DNA of 64,000 bases from the NCBI GenBank assembly GCA_023437305.1, contig JAEZGN010000023.1, positions 372,001-436,000 of the forward strand, written 5' to 3'. A program made the translations under genes and the position numbers. Below the pieces are notes generated by a model that saw only the letters and a list, made by a program, of their open reading frames with translations, did not search any database and had not been told where the DNA came from. The stretch comes from Bacteroidota bacterium. GTDB lineage: Bacteria; Bacteroidota; Bacteroidia; Bacteroidales; Dysgonomonadaceae. This document shows positions 8,028 to 17,100 of the stretch, in pieces. The stretch's first letter is position 1. Each line of letters begins with the position of its first letter.

Positions 8028-8915
8028 ATGATGATGTTGATAGAAAAATATATCAGGTATCTCCGTTATGAAAAGAACTATTCTTTACATACGGAGATTT
8101 CTTATTCTGAAGACCTCAGTCAGTTCGTAGAGTTTCTTGCCGAGCATTTTTCTGATACCGACATTAAGCATGTAGATAGAGATATTATTCGCATGTGGAT
8201 AGTGTCCATGATGGAGAAGAAAATCTCAGCCCGTTCTGTAAACCGTAAGCTAAGCGCAGTGAAATCGTTTTACAGATATTTACAGAAAATAGGAGAAGTA
8301 ACCGTAAATCCTGCCAGTAAAGTAAATGGCCCGAAAGTTGGTCGGCCAATTCCTGCTTTTGCTAACAGTGCAGATATGGAGAAGGTACTGGATGAGGGGG
8401 ATTACGGAGATTCATTCGAGTCGTTGCGAGACCATATTATAATAGAGCTGTTTTATGTTACCGGAATCCGTCGGGCAGAATTAATAGGGTTGAAAGATGT
8501 TGATGTCGATTTCTCGTCTGAAACGATACAAGTGACGGGGAAACGCAATAAGCAACGCTTGATTCCTTTTAGTGATGGTATGAGGCTGTCTCTTGAGCAA
8601 TATATTGCAGTACGAAATAAAGAAGTGGGAAACCAATCGGGTTACTTGTTTGTTAAGAATAATGGAGAGCCGCTTTATCCGATGTTGGTGCATCGTATTG
8701 TGACTTCTAATTTACAGCAGATAGAAACTCTGGCTAAGGTTAGCCCTCATGTCCTTCGACATTCGTTTGCAACGGGCATGCTCAATAATGGAGCGGATAT
8801 TAATGCCGTAAAGGAGTTGCTTGGTCATGCAAGCTTGGCTGCTACAGAAATATACACACATACTTCGTTTGAAGAATTAAAGAGAATTTATAACAAAGCT
8901 CACCCAAGAGCTTAA
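8028..8915 (+). CDS. xerC: tyrosine recombinase XerC-like
   Basis: 295 residues, the normal length for XerC/D. It has an N-terminal SAM-like core-binding domain (residues 1-90). The catalytic domain carries GIRRAEL (Arg I), HVLRHSFATG (His-x-x-Arg) and LGHASLAATEIYTH, with the nucleophilic Tyr near residue 280. It resolves chromosome dimers at dif in characterised relatives. Three ATGs in a row open the frame, so the exact start is uncertain by two codons. It lies 64 bases after rpsU and 20 before hpf. XerC versus XerD cannot be settled here. Confidence 0.88.
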   Translation: MMMLIEKYIRYLRYEKNYSLHTEISYSEDLSQFVEFLAEHFSDTDIKHVDRDIIRMWIVSMMEKKISARSVNRKLSAVKSFYRYLQKIGEVTVNPASKVNGPKVGRPIPAFANSADMEKVLDEGDYGDSFESLRDHIIIELFYVTGIRRAELIGLKDVDVDFSSETIQVTGKRNKQRLIPFSDGMRLSLEQYIAVRNKEVGNQSGYLFVKNNGEPLYPMLVHRIVTSNLQQIETLAKVSPHVLRHSFATGMLNNGADINAVKELLGHASLAATEIYTHTSFEELKRIYNKAHPRA

Positions 8916-8920
8916 AAAGT

Positions 8921-8928
8921 AAAGGAGG
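8921..8928 (+). promoter_or_regulatory. perfect Shine-Dalgarno of hpf
   Basis: AAAGGAGG is complementary to the 16S 3' end and lies 7 bases before the ATG at 8936, an ideal distance. This is unusual here: neighbouring genes such as tuf, rplK, rplL and rpoC have only A/T-rich sequence in this place. Confidence 0.75.
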
Positions 8929-8935
8929 ATTAGTT

Positions 8936-9235
8936 ATGAATATTGTAATTCAATCGGTGCACTTTGATGCGTCAGTACAACTGAAAGAGTTTATTGAGAA
9001 AAAAATATCAAAATTGGATAAATTTACAGATCAGATTGTAGATGCAGAAGTTATATTGAAAGTCGTTAAACCGGAAGTAGCCAATAATAAAGAGGCTTCG
9101 GTTAAGTTGAATATAAAAAATGGAGAGTTGTTTGCCAATAAGACTGCCGATAGTTTTGAGGAGGCTGTCGCTCAGAGCATAGAGGCTTTGGAAAAGCAAG
9201 TGCTTAAGGTGAAAGAGAAGGCTCAGGCTAAATAA
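8936..9235 (+). CDS. hpf: ribosome hibernation-promoting factor, short form
   Basis: 99 residues, the short HPF/YfiA type without the C-terminal dimerisation domain. It has the beta-alpha-beta-beta-beta-alpha pattern of the S30AE family: IVIQSVHFDASVQLKEFIEKK, ISKLDKF, and a final Lys-rich helix. These proteins bind the decoding centre of idle ribosomes. It follows xerC in the same direction, so rpsU, xerC and hpf probably share a transcript. Translation is set up by an exceptionally good SD. Confidence 0.92.
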   Translation: MNIVIQSVHFDASVQLKEFIEKKISKLDKFTDQIVDAEVILKVVKPEVANNKEASVKLNIKNGELFANKTADSFEEAVAQSIEALEKQVLKVKEKAQAK

Positions 9236-9325
9236 AATAGCAATGTTCATAAAATTGGTATTAAGCTAGTTGAAGCTAAATAGACAACCAAAAGGAAACA
9301 CAAGGGAAAATAAATCTATAAAGTG

Positions 9326-9356
9326 TTGTGATTCTAAAAAAAAATATCTAATTTTG
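9326..9356 (+). promoter_or_regulatory. promoter of the tRNA-Thr/tuf transcript
   Basis: TTG at 9326-9328 and TAATTTTG at 9349-9356 are separated by 20 bases. The predicted start is just before a stem-loop at 9358-9389 and about 45 bases before the first tRNA. Confidence 0.6.
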
Positions 9357-9357
9357 T

Positions 9358-9389
9358 CGCCGTTTCGCTGTGTAAAAAGCGAGATGGCG
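9358..9389 (+). other. stem-loop at the 5' end of the tRNA-tuf transcript
   Basis: CGCC (9358-9361) pairs with GGCG (9386-9389) and TCGCT (9365-9369) with AGCGA (9378-9382). A symmetric three-base internal loop separates the two helices. No T-run follows, so it is not a terminator; it could cap the transcript or guide processing. Confidence 0.4.
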
Positions 9390-9407
9390 ATAATTATTAG
9401 ACTTTTA

Positions 9408-9481
9408 GCCTCTTTAGCTCAGTTGGCCAGAGCACGTGATTTGTAATCTCGGGGTCGTTGGTTCGAATCCGACAAGAGGCT
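9408..9481 (+). tRNA. tRNA-Thr (anticodon TGT)
   Basis: 74 bases. The 7-bp acceptor stem is GCCTCTT with AAGAGGC, the D-arm GCTC/GAGC, the anticodon loop TTTGTAA and the T-loop TTCGAAT. CCA is not encoded. It reads ACA codons and corresponds in position to thrU of the classic thrU-tyrU-glyT-thrT-tufB cluster. Confidence 0.95.
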
Positions 9482-9636
9482 CAAGCTATAAGGAAAAAGA
9501 AGTTTTGAAAAAGCTATGAATCAGTAGATTTGGATATTTCTTCACTTTAATTTCCATTACTTTTGCTTTAATAATAATATCTCTTGTTTTTAAGTACGGA
9601 GAATTGTTTAATTTGAAGCAAGATTTTGAGATTTAA

Positions 9637-9708
<72 letters not shown>

Positions 9709-9769
9709 CTAACTGGGATTCAAAATTGAATTAAATATATACATTTAACTAAATAATAGAAGATTAATT

Positions 9770-10957
9770 ATGGCAAAAGAACATTTTAACCGGGCGAAAC
9801 CGCACGTAAATATCGGTACAATCGGTCACGTTGACCACGGTAAAACTACTTTGACTGCTGCTATCACTAAAGTATTGGCTGACAAAGGTCTTTCTCAAGC
9901 ACGCTCATTCGACTCTATCGATAACGCTCCTGAAGAAAAAGAACGTGGTATTACAATCAATACTTCTCACGTAGAATACGAAACAGCTAACCGTCACTAT
10001 GCTCACGTTGACTGTCCAGGACACGCCGACTACGTTAAGAACATGGTTACTGGTGCTGCTCAGATGGACGGTGCTATCATCGTTGTAGCTGCTACTGATG
10101 GTCCGATGCCTCAAACTCGTGAGCACATCCTTCTTGCACGCCAGGTAAACGTACCAAGATTGGTTGTTTTCATGAACAAATGTGATATCGTTGATGACGA
10201 AGAAATGTTAGAATTGGTAGAACTTGAAATGAGAGAACTTCTTTCATTCTACGAATTCGACGGAGATAATACTCCAGTTATCCGTGGATCTGCACTTGGT
10301 GCTTTGAACGGTGTTGAACCTTGGGTTAGCCAAGTAATGGAGCTTATGAATGCTGTTGATACTTGGATTCCACTTCCTCCACGTGATGTTGATAAACCAT
10401 TCTTGATGCCGGTTGAAGACGTGTTCTCTATCACAGGTCGTGGTACTGTAGCAACAGGTCGTATCGAAACTGGTAAGATCAAAACTGGTGAAGAAGTTCA
10501 AATCATCGGTCTTGGAGCTGAAGCTAAAAAATCAGTTGTAACAGGAGTAGAAATGTTCCGTAAGATTCTTGACGACGGACAAGCTGGTGACAACGTAGGT
10601 CTTCTTCTTCGTGGTATCGATAAAGAAGAAATCAAACGTGGTATGGTTATTACTCACCCAGGTAAAATCACTCCTCACACTACATTCAAAGCTGAGGTTT
10701 ATATCTTGAAGAAAGAAGAAGGTGGACGTCACACTCCATTCCACAACAAATATCGTCCTCAGTTCTATCTACGTACATTGGACGTAACAGGTGAAATCTC
10801 TCTTCCAGAAGGAACAGACATGGTAATGCCTGGTGATAACGTAACAATCACAGTAGAATTGATTTACCCAGTTGCTTGTAACGTAGGTCTTCGTTTCGCT
10901 ATCCGTGAAGGTGGACGTACAGTAGGTGCTGGTCAGATTACAGAAATTTTATCTTAA
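9770..10957 (+). CDS. tuf: elongation factor Tu
   Basis: 395 residues. The GTP-binding motifs are complete: GHVDHGKTTLT near residue 18, the switch with RGITINTSHVEY near 58, DCPGHADY near 81 and NKCD near 135. Domains 2 and 3 follow. It delivers aminoacyl-tRNA to the ribosome. Codon choice is strongly biased towards C-ending codons, as expected for a very highly expressed gene. It is co-transcribed with tRNAs on both sides and followed by a 10-bp hairpin. Confidence 0.99.
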   Translation: MAKEHFNRAKPHVNIGTIGHVDHGKTTLTAAITKVLADKGLSQARSFDSIDNAPEEKERGITINTSHVEYETANRHYAHVDCPGHADYVKNMVTGAAQMDGAIIVVAATDGPMPQTREHILLARQVNVPRLVVFMNKCDIVDDEEMLELVELEMRELLSFYEFDGDNTPVIRGSALGALNGVEPWVSQVMELMNAVDTWIPLPPRDVDKPFLMPVEDVFSITGRGTVATGRIETGKIKTGEEVQIIGLGAEAKKSVVTGVEMFRKILDDGQAGDNVGLLLRGIDKEEIKRGMVITHPGKITPHTTFKAEVYILKKEEGGRHTPFHNKYRPQFYLRTLDVTGEISLPEGTDMVMPGDNVTITVELIYPVACNVGLRFAIREGGRTVGAGQITEILS

Positions 10958-10974
10958 TAATTTCTATAAAACCT

Positions 10975-11002
10975 AAAGTCGGTTTGCAATATAACCGACT
11001 TT
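10975..11002 (+). terminator. hairpin between tuf and tRNA-Trp
   Basis: AAAGTCGGTT (10975-10984) pairs with AACCGACTTT (10993-11002), a 10-bp stem. The following AATATACG is not a good U-tract and tRNA-Trp starts 6 bases later. It is therefore probably a leaky terminator or a processing signal. Confidence 0.45.
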
Positions 11003-11007
11003 AATAT

Positions 11008-11079
11008 ACGGGCGTAGTTCAGTGGTAGAGCGTTGGTCTCCAAAACCAAATGTCGGGAGTTCGAATCTCTCCGCCCGTG
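11008..11079 (+). tRNA. tRNA-Trp (anticodon CCA)
   Basis: 72 bases. The acceptor stem is ACGGGCG with CGCCCGT, the discriminator base is G, the anticodon loop CTCCAAA and the T-arm GGGAG/CTCTC with TTCGAAT. CCA is not encoded. The tuf, tRNA-Trp, secE order is conserved in many bacteria. Confidence 0.95.
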
Positions 11080-11098
11080 CTAAACTCAAACAGGAGTG

Positions 11099-11290
11099 AT
11101 GAAAAAAATAATTAACTATTTTAAAGATTCTTATAACGAACTTGTATATAAGGTTTCTTGGCCCTCTCGTCCGGAATTGACCAGCAGTGCAGTTATTGTC
11201 ATGATCGCTTCCATTATTATGGCATTGGTTGTGTGGGGTGTTGATTCGCTATTTGATAGAGTGGTTAAGTTGCTTTATGGTCTGTTGTAA
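11099..11290 (+). CDS. secE: protein translocase subunit SecE
   Basis: 63 residues, the single-membrane-span type. It has a short amphipathic helix (INYFKDSYNELVYKVSWPSR), then a transmembrane segment (VIVMIASIIMALVVWGVDSLF). It clamps SecY in the SecYEG channel. The ATG at 11099 is chosen because the GTG one codon earlier lies inside the AGGAG sequence. It is followed 21 bases later by nusG. Confidence 0.93.
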   Translation: MKKIINYFKDSYNELVYKVSWPSRPELTSSAVIVMIASIIMALVVWGVDSLFDRVVKLLYGLL

Positions 11291-11311
11291 TCTTTATCTT
11301 GTCAAAAAACT

Positions 11312-11857
11312 ATGACTGAAATCGAAAAGAAATGGTACGTTCTGCGTGCTGTTAGTGGAAAAGAAAATAAAGTCAAAGAATATCTTGAATCAGAGATAAA
11401 GAAAACTGACTTAGGGAAGTATATTTCTCAAGTTCTTATTCCTACAGAGAAGACATATATCATGCGTAACGGAAAGAAGGTTCTCAAAGAAAGAGCTTAT
11501 CTTCCCGGCTACATATTGATTGAGGCTGCACTCGTAGGAGAAGTGATCCATGAACTGCGCAACATTAATTTTGTTGCAGGTTTTTTACCGAATACTACTA
11601 ATCCGCAACCGCTGAGCCAATCCGAAGTAAATCGGATATTGGGTACAATGGACGAATTGGATGAGCAGGAAGTAGGCTTGGATATTCAATATTTTGTTGG
11701 GGAAAATGTGAAAGTAACAAACGGACCTTTCTCCGGTTTCTCTGGTATTATTGAAGAGGTGAACGCTGAGAAAAAGAAACTCAAGGTGATGGTAAAGATA
11801 TTTGGAAGGAAAACTCCTCTCGAATTGAATTACATGCAAGTCGAAAAAGAGCAGTAA
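11312..11857 (+). CDS. nusG: transcription antitermination factor NusG
   Basis: 181 residues. The NGN domain begins KKWYVLRAVSGKENKVKEYL. The C-terminal KOW domain contains VKVTNGPFSGFSGIIEEVN. It binds RNA polymerase and links it to ribosome S10 or to Rho. The secE-nusG-rplK order is the canonical one. Confidence 0.97.
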   Translation: MTEIEKKWYVLRAVSGKENKVKEYLESEIKKTDLGKYISQVLIPTEKTYIMRNGKKVLKERAYLPGYILIEAALVGEVIHELRNINFVAGFLPNTTNPQPLSQSEVNRILGTMDELDEQEVGLDIQYFVGENVKVTNGPFSGFSGIIEEVNAEKKKLKVMVKIFGRKTPLELNYMQVEKEQ

Positions 11858-11921
11858 GGACTGGTTACGCACTCTGGATGTTCTATTTAAGTTTTAACAA
11901 AACTAAAAATTAAAAACAAAA

Positions 11922-12365
11922 ATGGCTAAAGAAATTGCTGGACAATTAAAGTTACAGATTAAAGGCGGTGCAGCAAATCCATCTCCTCCGGTAGGGCCTG
12001 CTTTAGGTTCTAAAGGTATCAATATCATGGATTTCTGTAAGCAATTTAATGCCAGAACTCAAGACAAGGCAGGTAAAATATTACCAGTGGTAATTACTTA
12101 CTATGTTGATAAGTCTTTTGATTTTATCGTAAAACAACCACCTGTGGCAATTCAGTTACTTGAAGCCGCTAAAACAAAGAGTGGATCAGCAGAACCTAAT
12201 CGTAAGAAGGTAGCAGAAATTACTTGGGATCAAGTACAAGCTATCGCTGAAGATAAAATGGTTGACCTGAACTGTTTTACCGTAGAATCTGCCATGAAGA
12301 TGGTTGCTGGTACAGCAAGAAGTATGGGTATTACTGTAAAAGGGGCTTTCCCTGATGTTAAATAA
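11922..12365 (+). CDS. rplK: 50S ribosomal protein L11
   Basis: 147 residues. The N-terminal domain has LKLQIKGGAANPSPPVGPAL, the conserved Pro-rich segment bound by thiostrepton-type drugs in other species. The C-terminal rRNA-binding domain ends with GTARSMGITVKG. It is part of the GTPase-associated centre. Confidence 0.98.
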   Translation: MAKEIAGQLKLQIKGGAANPSPPVGPALGSKGINIMDFCKQFNARTQDKAGKILPVVITYYVDKSFDFIVKQPPVAIQLLEAAKTKSGSAEPNRKKVAEITWDQVQAIAEDKMVDLNCFTVESAMKMVAGTARSMGITVKGAFPDVK

Positions 12366-12382
12366 TTAAACTTCAATTGATA

Positions 12383-13078
12383 ATGGGTAAACTTACAAAA
12401 AATCAGAAGTTAGCTTTCAGCAAAATTGAAGCAGGGAAATTATATACACTGACTGAAGCATCAGCTCTTGTAAAAGAGATAACAACTACAAAATTCGACT
12501 CATCTGTCGATTTGGATGTACGCTTAGGTGTAGACCCACGTAAAGCTAACCAGATGGTGAGAGGTGTAGTATCTCTTCCTCATGGAACAGGAAAACAAGT
12601 AAGAGTTTTGGTATTATGTTCTCCGGATGCAGAAGCTGCAGCTAAAGAAGCTGGTGCAGACTATGTAGGTTTGGATGAATATATCGAAAAGATAAAAGGT
12701 GGTTGGACTGATATTGATGTTATCATCACTCAGCCTGCTATCATGGGTAAAGTTGGAGCTTTGGGGCGTGTACTTGGACCTCGTGGTCTGATGCCTAACC
12801 CTAAGAGCGGAACTGTGACTGTGGACGTTGCTAAAGCTGTAACCGAAGTGAAATCAGGTAAAATCGACTTTAAAGTTGATAAAGCAGGTATCGTTCATGC
12901 TTCTATAGGTAAAGTGTCTTTTACTTCAGATCAGATCAGAGACAATGCAAGAGAATTTATTTCTACGCTTATCAAACTGAAACCAACTGCAGCTAAAGGA
13001 ACTTATGTGAAAAGTGTTTGTCTTTCAAGTACTATGAGTCCGGGTGTAAAAATTGACCCTAAATCAGTAGAAAATTAA
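12383..13078 (+). CDS. rplA: 50S ribosomal protein L1
   Basis: 231 residues from ATG 12383; an upstream TTG two codons earlier is not needed. Conserved blocks are PRGLMPNPKSGTVT near residue 130 and FKVDKAGIVHASIGK. It forms the L1 stalk and, in many bacteria, represses its own operon. I did not find a clear L1 operator in the short upstream gap. Confidence 0.98.
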   Translation: MGKLTKNQKLAFSKIEAGKLYTLTEASALVKEITTTKFDSSVDLDVRLGVDPRKANQMVRGVVSLPHGTGKQVRVLVLCSPDAEAAAKEAGADYVGLDEYIEKIKGGWTDIDVIITQPAIMGKVGALGRVLGPRGLMPNPKSGTVTVDVAKAVTEVKSGKIDFKVDKAGIVHASIGKVSFTSDQIRDNAREFISTLIKLKPTAAKGTYVKSVCLSSTMSPGVKIDPKSVEN

Positions 13079-13098
13079 TCAAAATTGACTGAAACATT

Positions 13099-13611
13099 AT
13101 GAGAAAGGAAGATAAAAGTACTATCATAGAAACTATAGCGGCAACAATCAAAGGTTACGACAATTTCTATCTTACTGATATCGCTACTCTTAATTCGACT
13201 AAAACTAGCGAATTGAGAAGAGAGTGCGCAAAGCAAGAAATTAAATTAATGGTCGTAAAGAATACCCTGTTGCAGAAAGCATTGGATACACTTGAAGGTG
13301 ACTATTCAGAACTACATTCAGTTTTGAAAGGAAACACTGCAGTGATGTTTTCCAATTCAGCTAATGCACCGGCTAAACTGATCGCTAAGTACAAGAAAGA
13401 AGGAATTCCTTCGCTTAAGGCTGCTTATGTACAAGAAAGCTTCTACATAGGTGCGGAAAATTTGAGCGCATTAGAAAACATCAAGAGCAAGAACGAACTT
13501 ATCGGCGATGTTATCATGTTGCTTCAATCTCCAGCCAAGAATGTTATCTCAGCCCTTCAATCGGGTGGTAATACCATTCATGGTGTATTAGAAACATTAT
13601 CGAAACGATAA
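13099..13611 (+). CDS. rplJ: 50S ribosomal protein L10
   Basis: 170 residues. The RNA-binding N-terminal part includes LRRECAKQEIKLMVVKNTLL, and the C-terminal helix ALQSGGNTIHGVLETL is where L7/L12 dimers dock. Only 20 bases separate it from rplA, so there is no room for the long L10 leader known from gamma-proteobacteria and firmicutes. Confidence 0.98.
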   Translation: MRKEDKSTIIETIAATIKGYDNFYLTDIATLNSTKTSELRRECAKQEIKLMVVKNTLLQKALDTLEGDYSELHSVLKGNTAVMFSNSANAPAKLIAKYKKEGIPSLKAAYVQESFYIGAENLSALENIKSKNELIGDVIMLLQSPAKNVISALQSGGNTIHGVLETLSKR

Positions 13612-13653
13612 TTCATTTAAAAAAGAATAATAACAATTTTAATTTATACAAAA

Positions 13654-14031
13654 ATGGCAGATATCAAAGCTATTGCAGAACAACTAGTAAATTTGACAGT
13701 GAAAGAAGTTAGCGAATTAGCTGAAATTCTAAAAACTGAATACGGTATTGAACCAGCCGCTGCTGCTGTTGCAGTTGCAGGTCCGGCTGCAGGTCCAGCT
13801 GCAGAAGCTGTAGAAGAAAAAACATCTTTTGATGTAATCTTGAAATCAGCAGGTGCAAACAAATTGCAAGTTGTTAAAGCTGTTAAAGAACTAACAGGAC
13901 TTGGTTTGAAAGAAGCTAAAGATCTAGTTGATGCTGCTCCTGGTGAACTTAAAAAAGGAGTAACTAAAGATGAAGCAGAAGCATTGAAAAAACAATTAGA
14001 AGAATCAGGAGCTGAAGTTGAACTTAAGTAA
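13654..14031 (+). CDS. rplL: 50S ribosomal protein L7/L12
   Basis: 125 residues. The N-terminal dimerisation helices are followed by an Ala/Gly/Pro-rich hinge (about residues 36-55) and the globular C-terminal domain with TGLGLKEAKDLVD. It recruits translational GTPases. A strong stem-loop follows the stop before rpoB. Confidence 0.98.
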   Translation: MADIKAIAEQLVNLTVKEVSELAEILKTEYGIEPAAAAVAVAGPAAGPAAEAVEEKTSFDVILKSAGANKLQVVKAVKELTGLGLKEAKDLVDAAPGELKKGVTKDEAEALKKQLEESGAEVELK

Positions 14032-14056
14032 AAACAGTCCTGTCAAAGGATACTTT

Positions 14057-14094
14057 GGTTAGGAACCTTCGTTGTGAAGGTTCTTAACCTTTTT
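14057..14094 (+). terminator. attenuator-like terminator between rplL and rpoB
   Basis: GGTTAGGAACCTTC (14057-14070) pairs with GAAGGTTCTTAACC (14076-14089) over 14 bp with one G-T pair. The loop is GTTGT and TTTTT (14090-14094) follows. rpoB starts 39 bases later with no clear promoter between, so the structure probably acts as a partial terminator that sets the ribosomal protein to polymerase ratio, as known at the E. coli rplL-rpoB junction. Confidence 0.75.
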
Positions 14095-14132
14095 ACGTCA
14101 AAAATAATAAGTTCATCAAAACTGGATATTCC

Positions 14133-17100
14133 ATGTCTTCAATAAATACAAATCAAAGAGTCAATTTCGCTTCAATCAAAAATCCGCTACCTTATCCGGA
14201 TTTTCTTGAAGTGCAGCTAAAGTCATTCCGCGACTTTTTACAACTTGATACTCCTCCCGAAAAGAGGAAGAAAGAAGGTCTATACAAAGTTTTTGCAGAA
14301 AACTTTCCTATAGCTGATACACGAAACAATTTTGTATTAGAATTTTTGGACTACTTTATCGATCCGCCGCGTTACACAATCGAAGAGTGTATCGACAGGG
14401 GATTGACGTATAGTGTTCCTCTAAAAGCAAAACTTAAACTTTATTGTACCGACCCCGATCATGAAGACTTTGACACGGTTATTCAGGATGTTTACTTGGG
14501 GTTGATACCATACATGACCGAAAAAGGTACATTCGTGATCAATGGTGCCGAGCGTGTTGTTGTTTCGCAGTTACACCGTTCGCCGGGCGTATTTTTCGGA
14601 CAAACAATGCATGCTAATGGTACGAAGTTGTATTCAGCACGTATCATTCCTTTCAAAGGTTCATGGATTGAATTTGCTACAGACATCAATAATGTCATGT
14701 ATGCATATATTGACCGTAAAAAGAAATTACCTGTAACTACGCTCCTTCGTGCCATCGGTTTTGAGAGTGATAGAAATATCCTCGAAATATTCGATCTGGC
14801 AGAAGAAGTAAAAGTTAATAAACAAAATATAAAAAAGATAGCAGGCCGTAAACTTGCTGCCAGAATTCTTAGAACCTGGATGGAAGACTTCGTGGATGAG
14901 GATACCGGTGAGGTAACATCTATCGAACGTAACGAAGTTATCCTTGAACGTGAAACTATTCTGGACAAAGATCATCTGGATTTTATACTTGATTCGGGTG
15001 TATCTTCTATATTATTGCACAAAGAGTCTCAGAATATTTCTGACTTTGCAATTATATACAATACATTACAGAAAGATCCAAGTAACTCGGAAATAGACGC
15101 TGTTCGTCATATCTACAGGCAATTGCGTAGTGCAGAGCCTGCTGACGATGCAAGTGCACGTGAGGTTATTAACAACCTTTTCTTTTCCGAAAAACGTTAC
15201 GATTTGGGTGAAGTAGGACGTTACAGGCTGAATAAAAAACTAGGACTTTCTACTGATACAGATATTCGTGTTTTAACGAAGGAAGATATTATCGAGATCA
15301 TCAAATATCTTATCGAGTTGATTAACTCGAAAGCCATCGTTGACGATATCGACCACTTGAGCAACCGTCGTGTACGTACCGTAGGTGAACAGCTTTTCAA
15401 TCAGTTTGGAGTTGGTCTTAACCGTATGGCACGTATCATCCGTGAAAGAATGAACGTTCGCGACAATGAAGTGTTTACGCCGATTGATTTGATCAATGCT
15501 AAAACAATTTCTTCTGTCGTAAATACATTCTTCGGAACAAATGCGTTGTCTCAGTTCATGGATCAAACCAATCCTCTGGCTGAAATTACTCACAAGCGTC
15601 GTATGTCTGCCCTTGGACCTGGAGGTCTTTCTCGCGAAAGAGCCGGTTTTGAGGTGCGTGACGTTCACTATACACACTATGGTCGTCTTTGTCCGATCGA
15701 AACACCTGAGGGTCCAAACATTGGTTTGATATCTTCTCTTTGTGTTTATGCAAAGATCAACGACCTCGGTTTTATCGAAACACCATACCGTAAGGTAGCG
15801 GATAGTAAAGTAGACCTATCGTCTGAAGGTATTGTATATCTTGCAGCCGAAGAAGAAGAAGACAGGCTTATCGCTCAAGGTAATGCTCCGTTGAATGATG
15901 ACGGAACATTTATCAATATGCGTGTAAAAGCCCGTCAAGATGCAGACTATCCGGTAATAGAACCGGCAGAAGTAGAATTGATGGACGTATCGCCTACTCA
16001 GATCGCTTCTATCGCAGCGTCGTTGATTCCATTCTTGGAGCATGATGATGCCAACCGTGCGCTGATGGGATCGAACATGATGCGCCAGGCTGTTCCTTTG
16101 ATGCGTACCGAATCTCCTATCGTAGGAACCGGTATCGAAGGTCAGCTTATTCGTGACTCTCGTACTCAGATCGTTGCTGAAGGTGCAGGTGAAGTTGTCT
16201 TTGTTGATGCCGATACGATTAAAATTAAATACGATCGTACAGCAGACGAAGATTTTGTGGCTTTTGACGATGCGATCAAAACATATTCTATTCCTAAGTT
16301 CCGTAAGACAAACCAAAATACAACAATTGACCTTCGTCCTATCTGTAGAAAAGGTGACAGAGTTGTGTTGAACCAGATACTAACAGAAGGTTATTCGACT
16401 GAAAAAGGTGAATTGGCTATTGGTAAGAATCTGAAGGTTGCCTTCATGCCTTGGAAAGGATACAACTTTGAGGATGCGATTGTACTGAACGAGCGTGTTG
16501 TTCGCGAAGATATCTTTACATCTGTCCATGTAGAAGAGTTCGCACTTGAGGTTCGTGATACAAAACGTGGTGTTGAAGAATTAACATCTGATATCCCGAA
16601 CGTAAGCGAAGATGCTACTAAAGACTTGGATGAGAGAGGTATTATCCGTGTAGGAGCTCGTGTTAGTCCGGGAGATATCCTTATCGGTAAGATTACACCT
16701 AAGGGTGAATCTGATCCTTCTCCTGAAGAAAAATTGCTTCGTGCAATCTTCGGTGATAAAGCCGGTGATGTGAAAGATGCATCTTTGAAAGCATCTCCTT
16801 CATTGAAAGGTGTTGTTGTAGGAACAAACTTGTTCTCTAAAGCATCTAAAAAGGGTAAGACAAAACTTTCGAGCAAAGCTTTGCTTCCTAAACTCGATGA
16901 AGAGTACGAAGAAAAGATGGCAAAACTGAAAGGAATATTAGTAGACAAACTATTAGTATTGACTGAAGGTAAACCATCACAGGGTGTTAAAGATTATTTG
17001 AATGTTGATATTATCGGTAAAGGCTCTAAATTTACGAAGAGTGCTTTGGATGGTATCGATTACGAATCAATACAGGTAAGTAACTGGACATCGGATGAGC

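Noticed and set aside
9482..9636. Possible degenerate tRNA-Tyr or tRNA-Gly in the gap between the two tRNA-Thr genes
   Set aside because: No T-loop, anticodon arm or paired acceptor ends could be found.
13079..13098. Search for an L10(L12)4 leader before rplJ
   Set aside because: Only 20 bases separate rplA and rplJ, too short for the known leader structure.
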